From assembly GCA_035546775.1 (NCBI GenBank), contig DASZWD010000030.1:62001-126000 (forward strand): a stretch of DNA of 64,000 nt. The letters run 5' to 3'. Numbering within the stretch: the stretch's first letter is position 1; each line of letters opens with the position of its first letter. Source of the stretch: Acidimicrobiales bacterium (GTDB lineage: Bacteria; Actinomycetota; Acidimicrobiia; Acidimicrobiales; JACCXE01). The notes beneath the pieces were generated by a model that was given only the letters and a program-made list of their open reading frames with translations, was not told the origin of the DNA and did no database searches. The translations under genes were made by a program, and so were the position numbers. Shown here in pieces: positions 42,601 to 52,126 of the stretch.

Positions 42601-43553
42601 CCGTCCACTCCCGCCAATGTCAAGAGAAAGTCGCCTGCGTCATCGGTCCATTGGTCCACGACCGACAGGCCGGCGTTACGCAATTCCTCGGCGACACCGC
42701 CGGGCGTGAACTTGGACGAAATCTCGGTGCGCAGCGCTTCACCCTCGGCGAAGGACACGTCGAGGTCGACATCGGCGATCCGCACCGACTGGTCGCGCCG
42801 CGACACGAGGTGCATCTCGATCCACTGGTGCTCCTCGTCGAACACGGCGCGGTGGACGAACCCGTCGACGTCGAAGTTGGCGTGCAGCTCGCGGTTGAGG
42901 TGCGAGAGCACGTTCACGTTGAACGCGGCGGTGACGCCGGCGGCGTCGTCGTAGGCGGCGACCAAGCGGGCCCGATCCTTGACCAGGTCGGTGCCGAGCA
43001 GGAACGTGTCGCCCGCGGCCATGCCGTTGCGCAGCGTGGCGAGCATCGCGGCGCGCCCCGCCGGATCCAGGTTGCCGATGGTCGAGCCCAGCAACGCGAT
43101 CATGCGCCGCCCGCCCGTCGGCAGGTGGACGAGGTCGTGGCCGAAGTCGCCGACGATGCCGTGGATGTCGAGGCCGGGATACTCCTCGACGAGCGCCGCG
43201 GCCGTGTCGCGCAGCGTGGCCTCGGCGACGTCGAAGGGCACGTACGTGGCGGGCATCACCATGGCGTCGAGCAGCAGTCGCGACTTCTCCGAGTTGCCGG
43301 ACCCGAGCTCCACCAGGGTGTCGGGCTGGGCCGCCAGCACTATGTCCTTGGCCCGGGTGCTCAGGATCTCCCGCTCCGCCCGGAACGGGTAGTACTCGGC
43401 CAACTTGGTGATCGCGTCGTACAGCTCGCAGCCCCGGGCGTCGTAGAACCACGTGGGAGACAGCGTCTTGGGCGACGCCGTCAGTCCGGTCACGACGTCG
43501 TTTCGGAGCGCGGCAGCCGACGCGGCCGAGTCGAGGAACACCTCTATCCGCAT
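42597..43553 (-). CDS. egtD: Histidine N-alpha-methyltransferase EgtD
   Basis: 318 residues. The EgtD hallmarks are SPTWFYDARGCELYDAITKLAEYYPFRAE, the SAM site LVELGSGNSEKSRLLLDA, and LGSTIGNLDP. The C-terminal FNVNVLSHLNRELHANFD and EGEALRTEISSKFTP contribute to histidine binding. It trimethylates histidine to hercynine. Two ATGs are adjacent; the second (43553) has TACTGT exactly seven bases upstream and fits leaderless initiation. First gene of the egtD-egtB unit. Confidence 0.92.
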   Translation of the reverse strand: MRIEVFLDSAASAAALRNDVVTGLTASPKTLSPTWFYDARGCELYDAITKLAEYYPFRAEREILSTRAKDIVLAAQPDTLVELGSGNSEKSRLLLDAMVMPATYVPFDVAEATLRDTAAALVEEYPGLDIHGIVGDFGHDLVHLPTGGRRMIALLGSTIGNLDPAGRAAMLATLRNGMAAGDTFLLGTDLVKDRARLVAAYDDAAGVTAAFNVNVLSHLNRELHANFDVDGFVHRAVFDEEHQWIEMHLVSRRDQSVRIADVDLDVSFAEGEALRTEISSKFTPGGVAEELRNAGLSVVDQWTDDAGDFLLTLAGVDG

Positions 43554-43560
43554 CATGTGA

Positions 43561-43566
43561 ACAGTA
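43561..43566 (-). promoter_or_regulatory. -10 of a leaderless promoter for egtD-egtB
   Basis: TACTGT on the minus strand, seven bases before the ATG at 43553 and only four before the ATG at 43556, so it favours the shorter EgtD. Confidence 0.5.
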
Positions 43567-43611
43567 CGCAGACGGTGTAACGCGCAGATGGCGTGACCAT
43601 GGCTAGAGGCA

Positions 43612-44487
43612 TTACCCAGCTAAAACAGCCCGAGCCACGAGATCTGTTCCGAAGGCGGTGAGGATCGCCAGGTAAAGCAGCCCGGTAGCAGCCATAACAG
43701 CGCTATACGACCGTTCTTTGAGCGCCAGATTCGTGACGAAACACAGGCCGATCGTCGTCAGCGCGCAGGCGATCCAGAACCAGCCGAGCATGCCGCCGTA
43801 GCCGTCGTCGATGCGGCCGGAGAAGACCGAGAACATGCCCGTTGGCACGAGCAACAGTGCGACTTCGACGGGCCAGATACGAGCCAACCAGGTGTTGAGT
43901 TCGAACAGTGGCGCCCGCGGCAGGCCGGGCTGCACCAGGTACCAGTGGCCGAGAAGCATCGCGTCGGTCACGCAGCCGAGGAACGCCGCGCCGACAAGCG
44001 TGCGGGCCACCGACAGGGCGTGGGTGCCTGCGCCGCCGTGGGCATCGGCCAGCCCACCGGCGACGAGACCGATGATGCCGACCACCGGCGCCACGAGGTC
44101 GAGCCGCGGCGGGAACTCAGCGCCGGTCATCGCATCTTCGATCGTCGTCTGCGCTCCGGTCGGATGCTCGAGCATGGCCGCCACGCGCTCGTGCCGCGCG
44201 CTGGCCAATTCACGGGCGCCGGCCACGCCCGCCTTGCGCCGCGCCACCGACACCACCAGCGCCACGCCGCTTCCGACGACCACCGCGGTCGCGCTCACCT
44301 CGCGTACCGGGACGGCGCCGAACGCCACGCCGGCGGCGATCGCACCGATCGCCATCGTCATGAAGATGGCGCGCATCAACCAGCCGTAGCCGATGCCGAG
44401 CAGGCGACCCCGCGTCGTCACCCAGGTGAACAACAGCCCGCCGACGGCCCACTGGAGGAGGAAGGTCGCGGCGTCGAGTTTGATCAC
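43612..44487 (-). CDS. Polytopic membrane protein of unknown function
   Basis: 291 residues with about eight hydrophobic segments. A cytoplasmic stretch (RRKAGVAGARELASARHERVAAMLEHP, about 82-110) separates the first three from the rest. His and Glu residues occur inside the second half (LLGHWYLVQPGLP). I recognise no named family. The ATG overlaps the peptidase stop (ATGA), so it belongs to the lpd-E2-lipBA-pepQ operon and may work with respiration or central metabolism. Confidence 0.72.
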   Translation of the reverse strand: MIKLDAATFLLQWAVGGLLFTWVTTRGRLLGIGYGWLMRAIFMTMAIGAIAAGVAFGAVPVREVSATAVVVGSGVALVVSVARRKAGVAGARELASARHERVAAMLEHPTGAQTTIEDAMTGAEFPPRLDLVAPVVGIIGLVAGGLADAHGGAGTHALSVARTLVGAAFLGCVTDAMLLGHWYLVQPGLPRAPLFELNTWLARIWPVEVALLLVPTGMFSVFSGRIDDGYGGMLGWFWIACALTTIGLCFVTNLALKERSYSAVMAATGLLYLAILTAFGTDLVARAVLAG

Positions 44488-45581
44488 GCGACGACGACGA
44501 GGTCGTGGTTCGCCGTGTTCAGCGCGCGCGGCCCGTCCTCGGTCGCCACGACGATGTCTTCGAGACGCGCCCCGAACCGGCCGGGCAGATAAATGCCGGG
44601 CTCGACGGAGAACGCGTTGCCGGGCGCCAACAGCGTCTTGTTGCCCTCGACCATGTAGGGCTCCTCGTGCACGTCGCGGCCGATGCCGTGGCCGGTGCGG
44701 TGCGGGAAGAACTCGCCGAAGCCGGCGTCGGCGATCACGTCACGCGCCGCGCCGTCGACGTCGCCGCAGGGCGTGCCCACCAGCGCGGCGGTGATACCGG
44801 CAGCGTGGGCTTCGGTGATGACGGCGTAGATCTCTTCGAGTTCGGGCGACGGCTCACCGGTCACGACCGTGCGCGTGATGTCGGAGCAGTAGCCGTCGAG
44901 CACACCGCCGAAGTCGCACACCACCGCTTCGCCGGGACCGATGACGCGGTCACCCGGCTCGTGGTGCGGCGAGGCCGAATTCGGTCCCGACGCCACGATG
45001 ACGAACGCCACCTTGTCGTGGCCCTCGGCGATCAGCCGGCGGCCGATGTCACCGGCAACCTCGGCCTCGGTGCGTCCGATGAATTTGATCTCGCCGGCGT
45101 GGATGGCGTTGGCGACACGGTCGGCGGCCGCGGACGCGCGCGCCAGGCAGTCGAGTTCGTCCGGGTCCTTTGCGGCCCGCAGCGGCGCGGTGATGAGCGA
45201 CGCGGGGTGCCAGCGGCGCGCCGGCAACTCGTCCTGCAAGGCGAGCAGGAACTGCGACCACGTGTGATTCCCGATGGCGAGAGTGATGCGGCTGCCGACG
45301 AGACCCGCCACGAGCTTGATCGGATCGTCCGTCTCGTCCCACGGCAGCATCCGGAACAGGTCGGGACGATCCTCGACGCGGGGCGCTTCGAGCCGGGGCA
45401 CCAACAACGTCGGCTCTTCCTTCGCCGGCACCACGAGCATGGTGAGGCGTTCGAGTGGCATGGCGTCGTAGCCGCACAGCCACGGCAGGTCGGCGCCCAC
45501 CGACAGCAACAGCGCGTCGACACCCAGCTCGGTCATGCGCGCCCGGGCCCGGCCGAGCCGAGCCTGGAACGGCGTCGTCAT
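44484..45581 (-). CDS. M24 family Xaa-Pro aminopeptidase/dipeptidase
   Basis: 365 residues. A creatinase-like N-terminal domain precedes the pita-bread fold, whose metal ligands are all visible: Asp pair in CDFGGVLDGYCSDITRT, His in FFPHRTGHGIG, Glu in AFSVEPGIY and Glu in GARLEDIVV. It should release N-terminal residues before proline in the cytoplasm. Both ends overlap neighbours by four bases (ATGA), so it is tightly coupled to the lipoylation gene and the membrane protein. Confidence 0.9.
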   Translation of the reverse strand: MTTPFQARLGRARARMTELGVDALLLSVGADLPWLCGYDAMPLERLTMLVVPAKEEPTLLVPRLEAPRVEDRPDLFRMLPWDETDDPIKLVAGLVGSRITLAIGNHTWSQFLLALQDELPARRWHPASLITAPLRAAKDPDELDCLARASAAADRVANAIHAGEIKFIGRTEAEVAGDIGRRLIAEGHDKVAFVIVASGPNSASPHHEPGDRVIGPGEAVVCDFGGVLDGYCSDITRTVVTGEPSPELEEIYAVITEAHAAGITAALVGTPCGDVDGAARDVIADAGFGEFFPHRTGHGIGRDVHEEPYMVEGNKTLLAPGNAFSVEPGIYLPGRFGARLEDIVVATEDGPRALNTANHDLVVVA

Positions 45582-47230
45582 CGCGCCACCACCATCGCGG
45601 CGTCGGCGGCCGAACGGGCGTGGTAGCTCGAGCGCGTGAGCGGCGAGCACTCGACGTGGGCGAAGCCGAGTTGTTCGGCCTCGGCGCGCAGCGTGGCGAA
45701 CTCTTCGGGCGTCCACCAGCGCGCCACGGGCAGATGGTGCGCCGTCGGTCGCAGGTACTGGCCGACAGTGACGACGTCGACGCCGACGCCGCGCAGGTCG
45801 CGCAGCGCACCCATCACTTCGTCGTGGGTTTCGCCCAGGCCGACCATCACACCGGACTTGGTCATCAGCCCAGCCTTCTTCGCCCGGGCCAGGACCGCCA
45901 AACTGCGGGCGTAGCCGGCGGACGGGCGCACGGCGCGTTGCAGGCGGGCGACCGTCTCGAGGTTGTGGTTCAACACGTCGGGTCGGGCGTCGAAGATCGT
46001 CTGCAGCGAGGCGGCGTCGCCCTTGCAGTCCGAGATCAGCACCTCGACGTTGGTGCCGGGTGACGCGGCGCGCACCGCGGCGATCGTGGCGGCGAACGCG
46101 CCTGCTCCTCCGTCGGCGAGATCGTCGCGCGCCACGCACGTAATCACGACGTGCTTGAGGCCCAACTCGACGGTTGCCTCCGCGACCCGCCGCGGTTCGT
46201 CGGCGTCGAGCGGTTCGGGCTTGCGCGTGTCGACGAGGCAGAAGCCGCACGCGCGGGTGCAGCGCGACCCGTTGATCATGAACGTGGCGGTGCCGTCGTT
46301 CCAGCACTCGTAAATGTTCGGGCACCCCGCCTCCTCGCACACCGTCACCAGCGAGCGGTCGCGCAGCGTCTTGCGCAGCGCCTGGTACTCCGGTCCGAAG
46401 TCGGCCTTCACTCGCAGCCAGGACGGCTTGCGCTGGTCGACGGGTAGCGCCGTGGTGGTGTCGACGCCCGCGGCGTTGAGCCGCCCGAGCAACCGCACCG
46501 GCGCGCTCGACCCCTCCGCATGGGCGCGGCTGAACGCCGCAAGGTCGTCGGGCCTGTGCTGCCAGGCGACATCCGCGCGGTCGGTGGCGCCGACCCGGCG
46601 CACGACGGCGTCGGCGACCTCGCGCAACGACACGTCGACGCCCTCGGCGGCCATCGTCGTCACCGGGAACTCCGCGATGCCGCAGGGCACGATGTGATCG
46701 AACCACGACAGGTCGGTGTGCACGTTCAGGGCGAAGCCGTGCATGCTGCGACCGCGACTCACGCGCACGCCGATCGCGGCGATCTTGCGGGGCCCGCCGT
46801 AGGCCGGCCCGAAGAGATCGGGCGGGTGGGTGGGCGCGAAGTCGGCGACGCCGACCCACACGCCGGGATAGCCGTCGAAGCGCGAGGCCGCGAGGCCGAA
46901 CTCACCCAGCACGTCGATGAGGACCTGCTCGATCCAGTGGACGTGGTTCGGGATGGCGCCGGTGCCCATCGCCACGTTCATGATCGGATAGCCCACCAGC
47001 TGGCCCGGGCCGTGGAAGGTGACATCACCGCCGCGGTCGGCGCGCACGCACGCCGCCCCCACCGACTCGGGCGAGACCAGGATGTTCGCCGGGTCGGTCC
47101 GCACGCCAAGCGTGTAGGTCGGTGGGTGCTCGACCAGCAGCAGCGCGTCGGTTTCGTCGTGCTCCCACAACCCGCGCATGAGCGCGAGGCATTCCTCGTA
47201 GGGAACGCGACCGAGCCAGCGCGCCCGCAC
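45578..47230 (-). CDS. lipBA: Fused octanoyltransferase LipB - lipoyl synthase LipA
   Basis: 550 residues in one frame holding both lipoate-assembly enzymes. LipB (about 1-235) has RGGDVTFHGPGQLVGYPI, Lys149 in PRKIAAIGVRV and nucleophile Cys183 in VPCGIAEFPVT. A linker of about 30 residues follows. LipA (about 262-550) has the auxiliary cluster ligands Cys298, 303 and 309 (VCEEAGCPNIYECW), the radical-SAM ligands Cys324, 328 and 331 (CTRACGFC), and the C-terminal RSSYH. One polypeptide can thus transfer octanoate and insert both sulfurs. GTG start five bases after the E2 stop; the E2 is its substrate. Confidence 0.93.
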   Translation of the reverse strand: MRARWLGRVPYEECLALMRGLWEHDETDALLLVEHPPTYTLGVRTDPANILVSPESVGAACVRADRGGDVTFHGPGQLVGYPIMNVAMGTGAIPNHVHWIEQVLIDVLGEFGLAASRFDGYPGVWVGVADFAPTHPPDLFGPAYGGPRKIAAIGVRVSRGRSMHGFALNVHTDLSWFDHIVPCGIAEFPVTTMAAEGVDVSLREVADAVVRRVGATDRADVAWQHRPDDLAAFSRAHAEGSSAPVRLLGRLNAAGVDTTTALPVDQRKPSWLRVKADFGPEYQALRKTLRDRSLVTVCEEAGCPNIYECWNDGTATFMINGSRCTRACGFCLVDTRKPEPLDADEPRRVAEATVELGLKHVVITCVARDDLADGGAGAFAATIAAVRAASPGTNVEVLISDCKGDAASLQTIFDARPDVLNHNLETVARLQRAVRPSAGYARSLAVLARAKKAGLMTKSGVMVGLGETHDEVMGALRDLRGVGVDVVTVGQYLRPTAHHLPVARWWTPEEFATLRAEAEQLGFAHVECSPLTRSSYHARSAADAAMVVAR

Positions 47231-47235
47231 GGTAG

Positions 47236-48636
47236 CTACGCCAGCTCCGTTGCCCAGTCCCTGGTTTCCAGGATCTCGCGGATCTTGGCGAGGAACGCCG
47301 AGGCGTAGGCGCCGTCGAAGGCGCGGTGATCCCACGACAGGCACAGGTTGCCGACGTGATGCACGGCAATGCCGTAGCCGCCACCCTCGAGGGGCACGGC
47401 GACGGGCTGGGGTTTGACGCCGTCGGTCGACAAGATCGCGACCTGCGGCTGGTTGATGATGGCGCGTGTGATGAGGGTGCCGTAGCCGCCGGCGTTGGTG
47501 ATGGTGAAGGTGCCGCCGGCGATGTCGTCGGCGCCGAGCTTCTTGTTGCGGGCGCGGTTGGCGAGGTCGGCCGTCTCCCGGGCGAGAGCGCGCAACCGCT
47601 TGCCGTCCGCATCGTGGATGACGGGGACGATCAGGCCCTCGTAGTTGAGGTCGACCGCAATGCCGAGGTTGATGTAGTTGTGCTGAATCAGCTCGTCGTT
47701 GCCGACCGACGAGTTGACGATCGGGAACTCACGCAGCGCGTCGACGACCGCACGGCAGATGAACGGGATGTAGGTGAGGCCGACGCCCTCCTGCGCGCGG
47801 AACGCTTCCTTCTGGGCAGCGCGCACGATCTCTACGTTCTCGTAGTCGACCTCGGTGGCCACGAGCGTGTGGGCCGAGGTCTGCAACGAACGGATCATGT
47901 GCTCGGCGGTGCGCCGGCGGATGTTGGAGAACGGGATGACCGTGTCGCGCTCGCCGGCGCGCACCGCCGGCTGCGGCGCCGGGGCGGGCGCGGGTGCAGA
48001 CGCCGCCGGCGCTGGAGCCGCTGCGGGTGCAGCCGAAGCCGGGGGCGCGGCGGGCGCGCTGGCGGCGCGGTTGTCGAGGGCGGCGAGAACGTCGTTGCGC
48101 GTGATGCGACCGCCGGCGCCGGTCCCGGTGATGGTCGACGGGTCGAGGTTGTTCTCGGCGAGCAGCTTGCGCACCACCGGCGACAGCACACCGGCGGCCC
48201 CGTCGGACGACGCCGCCGGAGCGGGTACGGCTGCCGGCGGCGCAGCCGGCGGGGGCGTCGGCGCTGGTGGCGCCGGCGGGGACTGCGGCGCAGGGGCCGG
48301 CGCCTCCGACACGGGCGCGGCCACCGTCGCCGGTTCCTCGGCGGGTGCGGGTGTAGGCGTCGCCGGCGCGGGCGCGGCGGGCGCAGGCGCGACGCCGGCG
48401 GCACCGTCGCCCACGACGGCGAGCACCGCGCCCACCGGCACGGTCTCGCCTTCGGCAACCTTGATCTCGGTGATGACACCGCTCACCGGCGACGGCACCT
48501 CGGAGTCGACCTTGTCGGTCGACACCTCGAAGAGGATCTCGTCCTCCTTGACGCTGTCGCCGACCTGCTTCGCCCAGCGGGTGATGGTGCCCTCGGTGAC
48601 GGTCTCACCGAGTTGGGGCATCGTGATCTCAGCCAT
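47236..48636 (-). CDS. sucB: 2-oxo acid dehydrogenase E2 (dihydrolipoamide acyltransferase)
   Basis: 466 residues. One lipoyl domain (Lys42 in STDKVDSEVPSP) is followed by a long Ala/Pro linker (about 80-165), the E3-binding domain (LSPVVRKLLAENNLDPSTI...GRITRNDVLAAL) and a second Ala/Pro linker. The catalytic domain ends in LSWDHRAFDGAYA. It moves acyl groups onto CoA in the pyruvate or 2-oxoglutarate complex. In actinobacteria such an E2 is often shared. It overlaps the lpd gene by eight bases and precedes its own lipoylation enzyme. AceE is encoded 6 kb away. Confidence 0.9.
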   Translation of the reverse strand: MAEITMPQLGETVTEGTITRWAKQVGDSVKEDEILFEVSTDKVDSEVPSPVSGVITEIKVAEGETVPVGAVLAVVGDGAAGVAPAPAAPAPATPTPAPAEEPATVAAPVSEAPAPAPQSPPAPPAPTPPPAAPPAAVPAPAASSDGAAGVLSPVVRKLLAENNLDPSTITGTGAGGRITRNDVLAALDNRAASAPAAPPASAAPAAAPAPAASAPAPAPAPQPAVRAGERDTVIPFSNIRRRTAEHMIRSLQTSAHTLVATEVDYENVEIVRAAQKEAFRAQEGVGLTYIPFICRAVVDALREFPIVNSSVGNDELIQHNYINLGIAVDLNYEGLIVPVIHDADGKRLRALARETADLANRARNKKLGADDIAGGTFTITNAGGYGTLITRAIINQPQVAILSTDGVKPQPVAVPLEGGGYGIAVHHVGNLCLSWDHRAFDGAYASAFLAKIREILETRDWATELA

Positions 48637-50053
48637 GGAGTCCTCTTCCGGTCAGAGCGATCACCGTCTCCCCGAACAGCTCGGACAGGCTCGGGTGCGG
48701 TTGGATGAACGCGCTCACCTCGTCAACGGTTGCTTCCCAGTTCACCGACAGGTAGGCCTGGCCCAGCTGCTCGGTCACCCATGGCCCGACCATGTGCACA
48801 CCCAGGATCGTGCCCGCCTTGCCGCTCGCGTCCTTGGCGGCGATGACCTTCACCAGGCCATCGGCGTCGCCGATGATCAGCGCCCGGCCGTTGCCGACGT
48901 AGCGGTGCTTCGACACGGCGACGTCGTAGCCGGCGTCACGCGCCGCCTGTTCGGTGAGCCCGGCGTAGGCGACCTCGGGATAGGTGTAGATGCACATCGG
49001 CACCTTCGAGTAGTCGACGGGCATCGCCGGCTCGCCGAGGATGACCTTGATGGCGAGCATGCCTTCGGCGAAGCCGACGTGGGCCAGCTGCGGGTGGACG
49101 CGCACGCCGTCGACGGCGATGAGGTCGCCGAGCGCGTAGACGTTGGCCACGTTGGTGCGCATCCAGGGGTCGACCTTCACGAAGCCGCGTTCGTCGACGG
49201 CGACGGGCGAGCCTTCGCCCAGCAACCCGTCGGACAGGGGGCGGCGGCCGACCGACATCACGACGATGTCGGCGGTGACCGTCTCGCCTTCGCCGAAGGT
49301 GACCGTGGTCTGCTTGCCGTCAGCCGTGGGCTGATGGCCCTTCACCTCGACGCCGGTGCGCACGTCGATGCCGCGCTTCTTGAACGAGCGGGCGACGACG
49401 TCGGCGGCGTCCTTGTCGACGCCGGTGAGGATCTGGGGCAGGAACTCGAGGACCGTCACCTGCACGCCGAGGTCGCTCATCGACGAGGCGAACTCGCAGC
49501 CGATGGCGCCGCCCCCGACGACGACCGCGCTCGACGGCAGCGTGTCGAGCATCAACACCTCGTCGGAGGTGAGCACGTACTTGCCGTCGATGTCGAAGCC
49601 CGGCAGCGTGCGCGGCACCGAACCGGACGCCAGCAGCACGCTGTCGCCGTGCAGCTCGGTGCCGGCGGCGTCGCCGTCGACCACGCGCACGACGCCGTCG
49701 GCGTCGAGGCGCCCGGTGCCGAGGAACGTCGTGATCTTGCGCTGCTTCATCAGGCCTTGGAGGCCCTTCCAGAGCTGGTCGACGACCTTCTGCTTGCGCT
49801 GCTGGCTAGTGGCGAACTCGACGGTCGGCTGGTCCGAGACGATCCCGAAGTCCTTGGCGTGACTCACCGTCCGGTAGACGGTGGCCGTCTCGAGATACTC
49901 CTTGGCGGGGATGCAACCTCGGTGCAGGCACGTGCCCCCGACCTTTTCCTTCTCGACCACGGCGATGTTGAGTCCGGCGCTGGCGCCGTAGAGCGCGGCG
50001 GCGTATCCGGCGGGGCCGCCGCCGATGACGACGACGTCGAAGTGTTCGCTCAC
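48629..50053 (-). CDS. lpdA: Dihydrolipoyl dehydrogenase (E3)
   Basis: 474 residues from GTG 50053 ([19 protein letters not shown]). The FAD site is [11 protein letters not shown], the redox-active pair is [13 protein letters not shown] (Cys-x4-Cys), the NAD site is [17 protein letters not shown], and the C-terminal base is in [12 protein letters not shown]. It reoxidises the E2 lipoamide with NAD. First main gene of the minus-strand operon with E2, LipBA, peptidase and membrane protein. A longer start at 50092 would add a poorly conserved leader. Confidence 0.93.
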   Translation of the reverse strand: MSEHFDVVVIGGGPAGYAAALYGASAGLNIAVVEKEKVGGTCLHRGCIPAKEYLETATVYRTVSHAKDFGIVSDQPTVEFATSQQRKQKVVDQLWKGLQGLMKQRKITTFLGTGRLDADGVVRVVDGDAAGTELHGDSVLLASGSVPRTLPGFDIDGKYVLTSDEVLMLDTLPSSAVVVGGGAIGCEFASSMSDLGVQVTVLEFLPQILTGVDKDAADVVARSFKKRGIDVRTGVEVKGHQPTADGKQTTVTFGEGETVTADIVVMSVGRRPLSDGLLGEGSPVAVDERGFVKVDPWMRTNVANVYALGDLIAVDGVRVHPQLAHVGFAEGMLAIKVILGEPAMPVDYSKVPMCIYTYPEVAYAGLTEQAARDAGYDVAVSKHRYVGNGRALIIGDADGLVKVIAAKDASGKAGTILGVHMVGPWVTEQLGQAYLSVNWEATVDEVSAFIQPHPSLSELFGETVIALTGRGLHG

Positions 50054-50078
50054 GACGCTGAGCCTAGGGGACGCCGGG

Positions 50079-50171
50079 CTAGCGGCTAGCAAGCAGGATC
50101 TGGATCACGAAGGCCAAGACAATGACCACGCCCGTCGCCAGCGCCAAACCGATCAGGACCCGTGTAGGCAC
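50079..50171 (-). CDS. Very small single-pass membrane peptide
   Basis: A 30-residue frame, [19 protein letters not shown] onwards, nearly all transmembrane, GTG start. It lies 25 bases before the lpd start, facing thiG. Small membrane peptides like this are common, but chance cannot be excluded. Confidence 0.35.
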   Translation of the reverse strand: MPTRVLIGLALATGVVIVLAFVIQILLASR

Positions 50172-50176
50172 GCCGG

Positions 50177-50182
50177 TAGGGT
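50177..50182 (+). promoter_or_regulatory. Candidate -10 for thiG-thiH
   Basis: TAGGGT, 10 bases before the thiG ATG at 50193. The divergent gap is too short for a TPP riboswitch. Confidence 0.35.
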
Positions 50183-50192
50183 ACGTCTCGCG

Positions 50193-50957
50193 ATGGACGA
50201 ATTGGTTATTGCCGGGCGCGCGTTTGGTTCGCGTCTCTTCCTCGGGACGGGCAAGTTCCCGTCGAACGCCGCCCTGCGCGCCGCCATCGACGCGTCGGGC
50301 AGCGAGATGGTCACCGTGGCGCTGCGCCGCGCCGACCCGACCGCCGACGACGACATCGTCGACGCCATCCCGCCGTCTGTCTTGTTGCTGACCAACACCT
50401 CCGGCGCCATGAACGCGGACGAGGCCGTGCGCATCGCCCGCCTGGCGCGCGCCGCCGGCTATCCCGACTGGATCAAGCTCGAGTTGACTCCCGAGCCGCG
50501 CTACCTGCTGCCCGACGGCGTCGAGACGCTGTCGGCCGCCGAGAAGCTCGTGGCCGACGGCTTCACCGTGCTCCCCTACGTCAACGCCGATCCGGTGCTC
50601 TGCAAGCGCCTCGAAGAGGTGGGCTGCGCCACCGTGATGCCGCTCGGGTCCTGGATCGGCTCGAACCAGGGGCTGCGGACGCGGGGCGCGCTCGAGATCA
50701 TCATCGAGCAGGCACGCGTCCCCGTTGTCGTCGACGCCGGTCTCGGCGCACCGAGCCACGCGGCGGAGGCGATGGAGATCGGCGCCGACGCCGTGCTCGT
50801 CAACACCGCCATCGGCACCGCCGCCGACCCGGCGCTCATGGCTACCGCGTTCCGCGACGCAGTGGTCGCGGGCCGCACCGGTTATCTGGCCGGCCTGGCG
50901 CCGGCGCGACGCGTCGCCGAGGCGTCGTCACCCCTGACCGGTTTTCTCGACTCGTGA
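50193..50957 (+). CDS. thiG: Thiazole synthase
   Basis: 254 residues, a TIM barrel. It shows [23 protein letters not shown], the Schiff-base Lys in [17 protein letters not shown], the phosphate-binding [16 protein letters not shown]-like segment (TVMPLGS here) and [30 protein letters not shown]. It forms the thiazole ring of thiamine from DXP, dehydroglycine and the ThiS thiocarboxylate. Its stop overlaps the thiH start as GTGA. thiS and thiE are 7 kb downstream. Confidence 0.95.
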   Translation: MDELVIAGRAFGSRLFLGTGKFPSNAALRAAIDASGSEMVTVALRRADPTADDDIVDAIPPSVLLLTNTSGAMNADEAVRIARLARAAGYPDWIKLELTPEPRYLLPDGVETLSAAEKLVADGFTVLPYVNADPVLCKRLEEVGCATVMPLGSWIGSNQGLRTRGALEIIIEQARVPVVVDAGLGAPSHAAEAMEIGADAVLVNTAIGTAADPALMATAFRDAVVAGRTGYLAGLAPARRVAEASSPLTGFLDS

Positions 50958-52126
50958 CATCACACCGGACGGGCACGCCGGTGGATCTGGTCTCACGGCC
51001 GCGCGAAGTGCCGGTCGACTCAGCGGCGGCCGATCTGCTCGCCACCGACCTCGACGCAGCGCGCGCCTTCGTCGACCACGCCGCCGACGCCGACGTCACC
51101 CGCGCGCTGTCGCGTGGCCGCCACCGCGACCTGCACGACTTCGCGGCGCTGCTGTCGGCGCCCGCCGCGCTCCGACTCGAAGAACTCGCGGTCGCAGCAC
51201 GCGACGCGACGCTGCAGCGCTTCGGCCGCGCCCGCTCGCTGTTCGCCCCGCTGTACGTGTCGAACGAATGCGTGTCGGTGTGCACCTACTGCGGCTTCTC
51301 GGCGGGCAACGACGTGGCGCGCCGCACGCTCTCGCTCGCCGAGGTGCGCGCCGAGTGCGCTGCGCTGGCGGAGCGCGGGTTCCGGCACGTGCTGCTCGTC
51401 GCCGGCGAGCACGCCCGCATCGTGAGCAAGGACTACCTCGTCGACTGCGTCGGCGCCGCGGCCGAGACGATGGCGAGCGTGGCGGTCGAGGTGCAGGTGT
51501 GGGACGAACCCACCTATGTGCGCCTCGTCAACGCCGGCGCCGACGGCGTCGTCGTGTACCAGGAGACCTACGACCGCCACACGTACGCGCAGGTGCACCG
51601 GCTCGGCAAGAAGCGCAACTACGAGTGGCGCCTCGCCGCCCCGGACCGGGCAGCCGCCGCCGGCGCCCGCAAGCTCGGCATCGGCGCCCTTCTCGGACTG
51701 CACGGCGACTGGCGCGCCGAAGCGCTGGCCGTCGCCGCCCACGGGCGCGCCCTGACACGCCGGTGGTGGCGCGCCGAAGTCTCGGTGTCAGTGCCGCGGC
51801 TGCGTCCCGCGGCGGGCGGCTACGAACCGGCCGACCCGGTCGACGACCGCGCCTTCACCCAACTGATCTGCGCGCTGCGGCTGTTCCTGCCCGACGCCGG
51901 CATCACGCTGTCGACGCGCGAGCCCGCCGTGCTGCGCGACGCCCTCGTCCCACTCGGCGTCACCACGCTCTCGGCCGGCTCACACACCGAACCGGGGGGC
52001 TACGCGGCGGAGTCCGACGCCGAGCCGCAGTTCGAGATCAGCGATACCCGCTCGCCCGCGGAGGTCGCCGCCGCCCTGCGCGGCCGCGGCTACGACCCCG
52101 TGTGGAAGGACTGGACCCGCCTGTAG
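50954..52126 (+). CDS. thiH: 2-iminoacetate synthase (tyrosine lyase)
   Basis: 390 residues, radical SAM. The cluster motif is CVSVCTYC (Cys106, Cys110, Cys113), with PLYVSNE before it and a TIM-barrel core ([33 protein letters not shown]). It cleaves tyrosine to p-cresol and dehydroglycine for ThiG. Pairing ThiG with ThiH instead of the O2-dependent ThiO is the enterobacterial style. GTGA-coupled to thiG. Its stop abuts the convergent SDR gene. Confidence 0.93.
   Translation: MTSHRTGTPVDLVSRPREVPVDSAAADLLATDLDAARAFVDHAADADVTRALSRGRHRDLHDFAALLSAPAALRLEELAVAARDATLQRFGRARSLFAPLYVSNECVSVCTYCGFSAGNDVARRTLSLAEVRAECAALAERGFRHVLLVAGEHARIVSKDYLVDCVGAAAETMASVAVEVQVWDEPTYVRLVNAGADGVVVYQETYDRHTYAQVHRLGKKRNYEWRLAAPDRAAAAGARKLGIGALLGLHGDWRAEALAVAAHGRALTRRWWRAEVSVSVPRLRPAAGGYEPADPVDDRAFTQLICALRLFLPDAGITLSTREPAVLRDALVPLGVTTLSAGSHTEPGGYAAESDAEPQFEISDTRSPAEVAAALRGRGYDPVWKDWTRL

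Noticed and set aside
47900-48420. Repetitive GGCGCCGGC-like sequence resembling a tandem repeat
   Set aside because: It is the Ala/Pro-rich interdomain linkers of the E2 protein, with no regular unit or spacer, so neither a repeat array nor CRISPR.
47326-50089. Long plus-strand frames opposite E2 and lpd
   Set aside because: Gly/Ala/Arg low-complexity shadows of the Ala/Pro linkers and the lpd gene. The minus-strand products are unmistakable.
50172-50192. Possible TPP riboswitch before thiG
   Set aside because: The divergent gap is too short for a THI element and no conserved CTGAGA-type core is present.
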